Assembly: GCA_030512295.1 (NCBI GenBank) | Contig: JAULSR010000002.1 | Location: forward strand, 4,402,001 to 4,466,000 | DNA from: Bombardia bombarda | Taxonomy: Eukaryota; Ascomycota; Sordariomycetes; Sordariales; Lasiosphaeriaceae | DNA length: 64,000 nucleotides | Direction of reading: 5' to 3' | Shown: one piece after another, positions 23,885 to 33,053 of the stretch | How the letters are laid out: each line of letters starts with the position of its first letter | Numbering within the stretch: the stretch's first letter is position 1 | Notes under the pieces: generated by a model | What the model was told of the DNA's origin: nothing | Databases searched by the model: none | The model's input: the letters and a program-made list of their open reading frames with translations, nothing else | Translations under genes and position numbers: made by a program

Positions 23885-24518
23885 TCAGTCATCAAAGCTC
23901 AAGCCGTTGCACTCCACCGTTCCAGAAACAACTGTCTGAACTACATCCTCAACAATAATGTCTGCTCCATTGGAATGGCCACCATCACCTTGTTCTCGTC
24001 GGTTTCCGTCCTGAAGTCGTCCAGGCAAAAAATCAGTAAATGTCAGGGGGCATTAAGACGTACTGGTACAACTTACACTTGGAAGTGTGGGAATCTTGCC
24101 CTCTGATGTTCGTATCGTATAAGTACAGTTTCAACCATGATGTTAGCTTGTGAAGGTCAATAGCGTACTGAATGAGGTGACTCCTTTGTTCTCCAACTTC
24201 TGAGTGATCATGGACTTGATTGCCGTGCCTTTGACAACTATCCTAACTTTCTCGCCTGTTTGGCTCGTAGCAGGCTGAGCAGCTGTAGTCAGAAATCTGC
24301 CTGCATTATCATGAAATGGATGTACCTACTGTAACTGTGTCGTGTGGGACTTCAACTTTGGAGATGGACATCCCCGGGCTGCCGAGAGCGACCGCGTCCC
24401 TGTGGAACCCAAGCGGCACAACCTGGCCTTGTTTCTCGCCGACAGTTTCAATGTAACCTGGCTGCTCAACCAGAGGGGACTTGGGCTTGAGTCTCGTAAA
24501 TGTTGGAATGTTGGGCAT
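23885..24518 (-). CDS. Small four-exon gene of unknown function, 152 residues
   Basis: Reconstructed on the minus strand: exons 24518..24326, 24282..24169, 24102..24077 and 24010..23885. All joins keep the frame: exon 1 ends VPHDTVTV, exon 2 reads PATSQTGEKVRIVVKGTAIK, the 26-nt exon 3 reads GKIPTLPS, and exon 4 ends VSGTVECNGLSFDD before TGA. Introns are 43, 66 and 66 bp with GT-AG borders; the first is short. No signal peptide or membrane segment is visible. The sequence is rich in Val/Thr/Gly and looks beta-type. Function unknown. It lies head-to-head with the lipase-like fragment at 24854. Confidence 0.5.
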
Positions 24519-24540
24519 AATCAGGGCGAGTGCCAATTGC

Positions 24541-24566
24541 TGGCTGGCTGGCTGGCTGGCTGGCTG
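24541..24566. repeat. (TGGC)n microsatellite
   Basis: About six and a half tandem copies of TGGC, just upstream of the start of the four-exon minus-strand gene. Confidence 0.85.
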
Positions 24567-24853
24567 TCTGAACACTCAACTGATTTATTGACGACAAATG
24601 TCGAACTTACAAGACGTGAATCGGCCTTTGAGTCCGCCCAGAAGGCGGAGACAAGCTAAAATATGTACCTCGTGTCAAATACCACCACGACAAGCTGCCA
24701 TGTCTCGACGCTTTCAGCACAACCAAAAAGTCTGCCAGCCAAGATGCGGGGACGATTCTTCCCCCAACACTCCCACGTCTGGTTGTACAGCAGTTTAGGC
24801 ATCTCTGCAGACAAAAGCTTAAGGCGGAACCTGCCTAATTGGTTTGATACTAA

Positions 24854-25510
24854 ATGTTCGGATGCAGCGCACATCAATGCCCAAATCAGCACTTGAGCCG
24901 TATCCTCGAATGTACGTGGGGGATCTTGTTCCTCGGAACCCCCCACTTGGGAGCCAGTTTAGCGACCGTCGCCCAAAGATTGGCAAAGCTCCTTAGCCTC
25001 ACCACCCCCAAGCTCAACCTGCGGATTCTACGTGTTCTACAGAAAGACTCTGAAGTTCTTGCACGAATACAGACCGACTTCCACTCACTTCTGCAGTCAA
25101 TAAACCCCAGATCTGGATTTCGACCTATACTGATCACATGTTTTTACGAAGAACTGCCCTTTCCTGGGCTGGGCGAGGTCATTGTTCCAACCGACTCAGC
25201 AATTTTGCCGGGATATACTGGCATTGGAATTCACGCCCATCACCGCGACATTGCCCGCTTTTCTTCCGAGGACAGTCCTGGCTTCCAGAGCGTGGTGGGG
25301 GAGCTTCAAAGATTTATCAAATTGGTTGCATCCACAGCCAGCTCCAGATCTTCAGCCGACATGGAACCTGGCCTGGAATACGCAGGGGGCTCAAATCTGC
25401 CAGCTCGAACGGGGAGTGATTACGGGGGTATTTCAATTTGGGGGGATGTGGTGAAATCAAACGTTGTCAATGGACACCAGACTATCTGTGGAGACCTTCA
25501 TTTTTCTTGA
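24854..25510 (+). CDS. 5'-truncated lipase-like alpha/beta-hydrolase with putative amyloid-type tail (NLR-associated effector type)
   Basis: 218 residues from the ATG at 24854. The segment HLSRILECTWGILFLGTPHLG is the hallmark following the nucleophile elbow in fungal alpha/beta-hydrolases that accompany NLR receptors (SesB-like group). The rest (VLQKDSEVLARIQTDFHSLL, then DSAILPGYTGIGIHAHHRDI with the likely catalytic His) matches the C-terminal half of that domain. The N-terminal half with the GHSLGG serine is absent: only about 330 bp separate it from the divergent gene upstream, and no frame there encodes it. The C-terminus, SNVVNGHQTICGDLHFS preceded by GGISIWGDVVK, is Gly/Asn/Gln-rich and beta-prone, like the tails through which fungal effectors receive amyloid signals from NLRs. 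It is either a relic or an expressed fragment. Confidence 0.6.
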   Translation: MFGCSAHQCPNQHLSRILECTWGILFLGTPHLGASLATVAQRLAKLLSLTTPKLNLRILRVLQKDSEVLARIQTDFHSLLQSINPRSGFRPILITCFYEELPFPGLGEVIVPTDSAILPGYTGIGIHAHHRDIARFSSEDSPGFQSVVGELQRFIKLVASTASSRSSADMEPGLEYAGGSNLPARTGSDYGGISIWGDVVKSNVVNGHQTICGDLHFS

Positions 25511-26524
25511 TAGTCTTTTTTTTTAAAAGGAAAAAAAAAATGGAGCATGGGCTTTCATGATCGCCATTTACGAATACACCAGACCCCATCCTCCCGCCTT
25601 ATAGGTGGTTACTACATGCAATGCATCGTGCGCTGTCACTGCCAGCCCGTGGCGTACATACATACAGGCGCATTCGCCGCACAAACCCGTGTGTGCTCGG
25701 CCCAAAGGGCGACAAGGCTCCCAAACAAACCACCAAAATCTCTTCCGACTTGAAATTGTCGGTGAGTCCAAGGTGATTATTCAATACCATAGTTTTGCTG
25801 AAACAAGCTACATTTCTATGTACCAGACTTGACGCACATGTAAGCATCGGCATCACATTTCACTGCATCTAAGTTGGTGCATAGATACCTATATACTAGC
25901 GCTACAACATGGATATGCAGACAAGCACGCGTAATAGCTTCGTCTCAAAGAGGCTGTGGACAAAGACGCGTCGATGTGACAAGATCATGTCACAGCATAG
26001 GGCGGAGTCATATCCGCACCATTGATCACTACCTCCCCGCGTGTCCCGGTCTCGTCATTTTTATCATGTCGCTGTGCCAGGTTGTACCTCGTTTCCGAAA
26101 GCCGAGGCAATGTTACATTACCAGTATTTTCCGACCAGTAATGTTCAACAAGGCTCCGTAACCTCTGTTCAACCCATCTCCAGATAGGAGGCTGTGCCCC
26201 TTTTGCACTTAGGACTTTACTTGAATACTAAGTACCTTAGTATCGATCACTACGTGAGGGGTATAATCCAGTCTATTGTGTAGGTACATGTACATACGTA
26301 CCTACCTGCCTACTGAGGTAAGCTTGGTTGTAAGGAGGTGCCCAATAGGGTTGACATCTGGAAAGAAAAAGAGGACGCAGGTATTTCACTTTCATCATAT
26401 CTCCAATGCCCCCCTTCTTTGCTTCATCCAATCGTGCGTATTCGGCCATGAAACTCCTCTCTGAAAAGCTGCATCTTAACGTGGGCACAACTGATTGACC
26501 CTTCCTCACACTGAAACAAGAAGG
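25511..26524. other. Intergenic between lipase-like fragment and NLR
   Basis: About 1 kb, with an A/T homopolymer pair just after the lipase stop (25520-25540). No gene is supported. The part before 26525 should hold the NLR promoter. Confidence 0.5.
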
Positions 26525-29500
26525 ATGATCAAGCCAACCTATGAAAGGCATTCGGTACGTCGTTCGGATTCACCCATCCAGATTCTGTAGGGCACAAACA
26601 AGTCCCAGTTTGATGGAAAGTACAGGACCTGAAATTAAGCTTGGATGTTATGATTAGCCTGATGACTCCACCGAGCATGAAAACCCAACTGATTCCAAGA
26701 ATGGGATACATCTCGCGAGTGCGCATCAATCAGTTATAGCGAAAAACATCAACAATACCCAAGATATAAACTTTGGTACGTATTGTTGTTCTGCATACAG
26801 TACCTAGGTACCTGTGATGGACAAGGTATTCTGAAAGACTATCATTATCAGTTTCCAGCACCAAACATGAACCGATATCAGCTACATCTCAGTTTATTCA
26901 AGGCCAGACTGTTAAGATTGATGGCCATGTGAGCTTTGGTACGCCGCCGTCTTTCAGCAATATTGTATCTGGCTCTGACTTACACACATGGACAGAAACG
27001 CACTACAACGGAAACTGCAAGTTCAAACTCTCTGCATAATCATCAACGCTCTTCTGACAAGTCAAAACAAGACGGAAATCATGTTTCCGATATCACAAGG
27101 TGGCTATCTCAGCATTCACCCCTTCGGTTCGAGCTCAAGCAAAATGAAAGTATTCGGACAGCCAGAACTGCCCCTGGAACAGGACGGTGGCTACTGGCAT
27201 CTGAGACCTTTAATCAATGGCAGGATCGAAGCTTGAGAAGATTGTGGTGTCATGGCATTCGTGGGTTGACATCTACCTACCTTGTGTAATAACAAAAGGC
27301 ACCAAAACTGACAGTATAATCTAGCCGGTGCGGGCAAAACGATCTTAACGTTGGTTGACCCAATAACATGCTGTTGTTATCATTGTGCATGGCATGTGGC
27401 CGTGGTCTTGTCACGGTCAGTTACTAATATCAGCTCTCAGCTCCATTATCGTTCACCATCTTCAAACGCAACGACATGACCATGGCACTACAGCTTGTCT
27501 TTATGTCTATTTTGACTACAGAGAGGGACGCCAAGACCTCGGAAGCCTTCTATGCAGCTTACTCATTCAACTCATCCAGAGTCGTAAAGAGGTCTCTATG
27601 TTGACGGATGCTTTATACAAAGACTGTGCACGTCAAGCGAGGAATCCTACGCCAGAAGAGTACCTGAAGGTGCTGAAGTATGAAGTTCAACAGTTGCATA
27701 GGGTTTACATTGTCATCGACGCACTGGACGAATGCATACAAGACGACAGCAACAACTTTGTCGAAGCTCTCCTACTGCTACCCGACAGCGTGCATTTATT
27801 GTTCACTTCGAGGTCTGATCAGAGCATCCGATCCATCATCAAACCCGATGGAGAGCTTGAGATAGTTGCAAAAGACGAGGAGCTGAAGATCTACATCACC
27901 AGTCGCATCAACACCAACAGAGAGTTCAAAAAACTACTTGAGGTAGACTCACATAATTCAGAGCCCCAGTCTGCTGGAAAGCAGGCCGACATGCCGCTGC
28001 TTGACAGGCTTATCGATAGAGTAGTGAGGAGGTCTGATAGAATGTAAGTATGCACAGGAGCATTCAACAAATGGCCCTTCCTTTTTCCTTGAATACGTCA
28101 GTCTCAATATTGCAAGTGCTGACCATGGGTCTAAAGGTTCCTTCTTGCTCGACTACATATGGACTCGCTGCTCGACCATTGCACCGTTGAAGGTGTGGAA
28201 TCTGGCCTGTCATTATCCAACTTGCCCCAAAGTGCCAATGAGGTCTACCAGGCAGCACTGGATCGCATCAAGACTCATGGTCATCCCAAGAACATCGCAG
28301 CCATGGAAGCCCTCATGTGGCTAACCTTCTCGGAGAGACCGCTCACAATGGACGAGCTTCTCCACGCACTTGCTATCAAAATTCACGATCCCAAGAGTCC
28401 TGCCGTTACAGCGAGAAAGCCATTGTTTGATGGTCTTATGAGCGGGGATATATTAACATCCGCTTGCACCGGCCTACTAGCTGTCCATCCAGGCAACAAT
28501 ACTGTGAGCTTGGCTCACTATACCGTCAAGGAGTTCCTCCAAGCGAACGCCTCGACGCTCTTTAACAAGCCCCAGTCAAACATGGCTAGAAAATGCCTAT
28601 CGTATCTTCTGCTCAACGACTTCAGCCGTGTCTTGCAGTCGCGAGACAAAGTCGAAGTGGAGAAACGCAGAACCGCCTACCCCTTCTACTGCTATGCTGC
28701 CGACCACTGGGGCAATCATCTATCAGCCGGAGCCAGAGATGACAAGCTCGCTCTGGAGTTCCTCGATGATGCACCCAAAGTCATGAGTGCTTTCCAGGTC
28801 ATGTCAGATGCCAGGTTTCTCACTGAGAAAAATGTGTCACCCTTGCATGTCGCTGCCTATTTTGGACTCGACCGACTCTGTGGCAGGCTTATCAAGAACG
28901 GCTATTCCATCGACGCGGTCACGCAGCACGGAGAAACGGCTCTCCACTGGGCCACGCTTCATCGAAAGAATAAGGTGGTAAGAGCTCTTGTCGGCGCACA
29001 TGCTGACGCGAAACTGCAAGGCTGTCATGGCATTACAGCTCTGCACCGGGCCGTGATGAACGAAGACGTCAAATGCATCGACGAGCTTCTAAGATCGTTG
29101 GCGATCCAAATCAACCTGGAGGCCCGGGATGATGCGCAATGGACAGCTCTCAGATGGGCGGCATCGTACGGCAATCGTGGCATCGTCAGAAAGCTCCTCG
29201 AGCACGGTGCGGATCCAAACGCAAAGGACAAGGACGGATTCACAGCCCTCAAATGGGCTGTGAAAAAGGGCCATGGCGGAGTCATTCAGGAGCTCTCGCT
29301 GAGTAAAAAAGCATTCTTTGACCCGTCCAGCTGGACGACTCTTCTATTCTGGGAGATAAAGAATGGCCGCAGCTCGGCAGTTCGCGAACTCCTTGACTTA
29401 AAACGGGTCAAAGTGGACGGCACAATGGAAGATGGCAAGACACCGCTACGCATGGCGGTCGACTGCGGATACGGCATGATGGCCTGGTTCCTGATCCATG

Positions 29501-30540
29501 CAGGGGCCAATGTCAACAAGGCGGATGACAAGGGGCGGACGCCCTTACATGCCGTGGCCGAGGCTTTTCCAGGGAACAATGACAGCATGGCGTGGATGTT
29601 GCTGGAAAACAAGGGGGATATCGGGGCGAGGACAAATGACGGGTCAACGCCTTTGCATATTGCTGTACAGCACGGCAAGGCGAGCTTAGTCTGGTTGTTC
29701 TTGGAGAATAAGGCAGATGTTGGGGCAAAGACGAAGGATGGATCGACGCCATTGCACATAGCTGCACATCATGGCCACGCGAGTCTGGTCGGCCTACTTT
29801 TGCAAAATAAGGCCGACTCCGAGGCAAAGATGAATAATGGATCAACGCCATTGCATGCCGCTGCACAGCACGGCAAGACGGAGCTCATCAAGCTGTTATT
29901 GGGCGAGGGAAAGACGACAAACAGGATAATGTTGCGGACCAAAAGCGGTATGACACCGCTTCATCTCGCATCCAGCGGCGGCCATACGTCAACCGTATCA
30001 CTTCTATTGCAGAGTGGTGCAGACCCAAACGCAGTCGACAGCAATGGGCGGACAGCATTACATGCTGCCATCTTCGAGGGCCATGTCATTATTGTAGCTC
30101 AACTCCTGGACCACTCGCCGCGTCTCGTCGACATTTCCGATGCTGAGAGTGCCACGCCCCTGCACTACGCGGCATCCAACGGCAGCTTAGAGATTATGAA
30201 GCTAGTGTCCGAATATGACGAGGTAATGGGGGATGTAAAGGACAAATACGGTGACACTCCATTGCATTGTGCCGTGAAAGAGGGCCCCGAGGGAAAGGGG
30301 CGTGAGAAAAAGGGGTGTGAGAAAATCCTGAGATTCTTGGTCAAGAAAATGGGGGCAGACGTGAACGCGCAGAACCGAAGGGGACAGACACCGCTTCATA
30401 AGGCGGCGGATACGGGGGACAAACGAATCGTGGATGCTGTTCTTGCCCTAGACGGTGTCGAGCCTAATATCAGGGATAAACATGGGAATACTGCATGGGA
30501 GAACATGAGAAAGCTGGGTATTGACATCGCGTGGTTTTAG
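26525..30540 (+). CDS. NACHT-ankyrin NLR receptor with N-terminal amyloid-like repeats, 1173 residues
   Basis: Seven exons: 26525..26554, 26658..26775, 26852..26928, 26996..27260, 27325..27349, 27441..28043, 28137..30540. All phases agree, and the junctions restore CHGIPGAGKT and DRMFLLARL. Residues 1-75 (exons 1-3) hold two similar beta-prone segments, SVIAKNINNTQDINFV and SQFIQGQTVKIDGH. The pre-NACHT region reads DITRWLSQHSPLRFELKQNE. The NACHT P-loop GIPGAGKT is at 162-169 and Walker B VIDALDEC near 263-270, followed by the winged-helix-like region. About 16 ankyrin repeats run from about 607 to the end. Repeats around 29638-29870 (GSTPLHIA...) are nearly identical, as in fast-evolving fungal non-self receptors. 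The presumed role is sensing non-self or pathogen cues and triggering an effector, plausibly a lipase-like protein such as that at 24854. Confidence 0.85.
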
Positions 30541-31448
30541 ACGCTACATGGGGGGTGGTGGGAAAACGACGAGAAAGAAAGAGGATTGACATTGAACCCC
30601 GCTTTTGCGCGAATCCAGATCATTTTGTGGTCGGGAGATATTTCGATTCCAATGCCAGTTGCAGTGTGGATAAAGGCTCTGCATGCGACGACAGCACCGA
30701 GCTGCGCAAACACGCTTTTTCATTGGGGGGGAACATGCGCGGACAAGGGCTGTCTGCATGCGCGAGTGGTAGTCTTGGGTACACATAGCTTAGCAGTGAT
30801 TGCTGTAAGACCAGGTATCAGTACTGAGATTTTGGAAGAGATAGTACGTAATATGAGGTACATGTATACCTAACATGATATGGATTTGTGTCACCTGGCC
30901 TCGAACAGTGGCCGACGACAAATTGGCAGTAGCATTTTAGCAGGAGAGTAGCATAACTAGCGCCGCCACCGGACCAAAACCACTGACCACAACTGGACGT
31001 TCAAGTCACCGCTTCTTTCTGCTGCTGCTGCTGCTGGAGGGACATGCACGATATGCACGATGGCGCGCGCCAACCCCGTTGCCGACGTGGGAGCGCATTC
31101 TGTCGTCTTTTTTCTTACCGGGGGCGAAGCCTCGTCAACCCTGTCTGCGCGGGTGGGAGTGAGTGCAGAGCAGTGCGGGTGCGGGTGCGGGTGCTAGGTG
31201 GTGCGGTGGTCGAAAATTTGGGGCAGCCAGAGATTGAGGCTTTGGTCGAGTGAGTTTCTCAATTCAATCCCGTCCATGGATGCTCCTTCCGTGTCGATTT
31301 TTGCACTATCCCCAGACCTGACAACCTGACATTAGGCTTCCACCAAATGACTGAACCTTATTATTCGGGCAACCAACAACTCCCGACACCGCCAGGCACC
31401 ACAGTGGCTGTTATTGGTCCTCTGCTCATGTAGTCAAAATCCCTCCAC
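30541..31448. other. Intergenic with CTG repeat
   Basis: About 900 bp between the NLR stop and the next plus-strand gene. It contains a (CTG)5-6 run near 31021-31036. No coding region is supported. Confidence 0.5.
31021..31036. repeat. (CTG)n trinucleotide run
   Basis: Five tandem CTG units in the presumed promoter of the gene starting at 31449. Confidence 0.8.
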
Positions 31449-33053
31449 ATGAGCAACCAGGATCCTCGCCGAGATCCATTCCGCCGCCCTCGCAATCGCA
31501 GTCGCAGTCGCAGTCACAGTCACCTTCACAATAGTCGCTCTCGCAGTCGCACTCGCAGACCTAGATATCGCTCGCCCTATGTCCGTGAGGTTCAAGAAGA
31601 TGCCGACTCGGACGAGTACAGCACCAATTACCCCTCAGATGACGATGGCGACGACGACGAGGAGGAGCCATCGGGACGAGGTCGCCAGATAACCCATGAG
31701 ATTCGAGAGCCACGCCATCGCGACCGCGACCTGGACTTGGTGCGCTCCAATACCAACACCTTCAGCATAAGCCGCCATCGCCACCACCGCTCGCCAAACA
31801 GGCTGAGATTCAGATCTCGATCACGGCCCGCCAGTGTCTCTTTTGCTGATGTCCCACCCTCGGACTGGCCTCCCACTACCTATCTGCGCCCAATTATCCG
31901 CCAAACCTACCGCCCACCTGTTGACGATTTGGATGACCGTGACCCGTCTAGCACCTGGGGCGGACGGACTTACTACCAGCCTGAATCCAGCTACAGGTCA
32001 GATTCGCCTGAGAGCTACTATAGTAGCAGTCCTGCCCCGTCTCGGCCAGCCACCCCGACCCGACGTCCAAGATCACGGGCACCAACACCACCTCCACGAC
32101 GATCCGAACGACCCCAGCAACCTCAGCACTTTGGTTATCGTGTTGGCACCGGATTCCCTCCTCCTCGCGCGCCATCATCAGGGCCGAGAAGTAGCAGGGT
32201 GAGCAGCAGGCATCGGACTCCACCGCCGCTACCACGCCCATCACCATTTTCCGCAATACCTCCTCCATTCTATGGTCATCCGGTTCATCGCGTACCTCCA
32301 ATCACTCGGTATGGGTACCCGGGCCCGCCTCCTATTTCCCGTCCGCCTTCTGCCCCCGCAATGATGAACTTTTACCCTCCACCCCCAATGATGAGGCTAC
32401 CTGCACCAGGCATGCCATTTTACGGCCCTCCTCTTCCTATTAATAGGCCCTTTGGACCTATGCCTGGGCCTCCTCCTCCTGAACCAATGCTCCCTCGGCC
32501 TCCCACTCCAGGCCCTTCATACGTCCCCAGTACCGCCCCGCCATCCTCCATTGTTGAGTCACAGAGAACAATGGAACGCAAGCTTCGCCGCGTCGAGAGC
32601 AGAATATCAGAAGTCGAGCGAATACGGCTGGACAGGGAACGAATTGAGCGCAAGAAACGGGCCAAGGCCGAACGAGATGCCTTCAAGAAGGCAGAGAGGG
32701 CAATACGTGAAAAGTTAGAGAGATCAAAGGCCAAGAAAGAACAGAAGCGGATGGACAACCACATCAGCAATGTGGTGAGAGGCACGGTTGAACGCACTTT
32801 GGCTGAGAACGACATGCTATGGCGGGGAAGGGACAGCGTGAGTGAGCACGATCCCCAGTATCGCATGCGAATCCAAGACACGGGGAGTGTTTATGATTCA
32901 GGGAGGCCCATGATACCAACGAGAGGCGGGCTTGGGGCTGATCTACAGCCGCGGCGTGGTGCTCGAGAGCCCATGGACGCCATCCCGAGCCGGGCCTTGG
33001 ATGACTTGGCTCGAATTATCTATGAGCTTGATCTGAACAGGAACCCGCTATGA
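31449..33053 (+). CDS. Arg-Ser/Pro-rich disordered protein with charged coiled coil, 534 residues
   Basis: A single frame from ATG 31449. Residues 1-50 carry RS/SR dipeptides (SRSRSHSH, SRSRSRTRR), as in splicing-related proteins. An acidic stretch (DDDGDDDEEEP) follows near 66-76. The middle (about 160-370) is Pro-rich with PPP and PPxY-like runs. Residues about 375-440 form a strongly charged helix (MERKLRRVESRISEVERIRL and following), probable coiled coil. The C-terminus ends LDDLARIIYELDLNRNPL. No catalytic domain is visible. A nuclear or RNA-related role is only suggested by the RS region. Confidence 0.78.
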   Translation: MSNQDPRRDPFRRPRNRSRSRSHSHLHNSRSRSRTRRPRYRSPYVREVQEDADSDEYSTNYPSDDDGDDDEEEPSGRGRQITHEIREPRHRDRDLDLVRSNTNTFSISRHRHHRSPNRLRFRSRSRPASVSFADVPPSDWPPTTYLRPIIRQTYRPPVDDLDDRDPSSTWGGRTYYQPESSYRSDSPESYYSSSPAPSRPATPTRRPRSRAPTPPPRRSERPQQPQHFGYRVGTGFPPPRAPSSGPRSSRVSSRHRTPPPLPRPSPFSAIPPPFYGHPVHRVPPITRYGYPGPPPISRPPSAPAMMNFYPPPPMMRLPAPGMPFYGPPLPINRPFGPMPGPPPPEPMLPRPPTPGPSYVPSTAPPSSIVESQRTMERKLRRVESRISEVERIRLDRERIERKKRAKAERDAFKKAERAIREKLERSKAKKEQKRMDNHISNVVRGTVERTLAENDMLWRGRDSVSEHDPQYRMRIQDTGSVYDSGRPMIPTRGGLGADLQPRRGAREPMDAIPSRALDDLARIIYELDLNRNPL

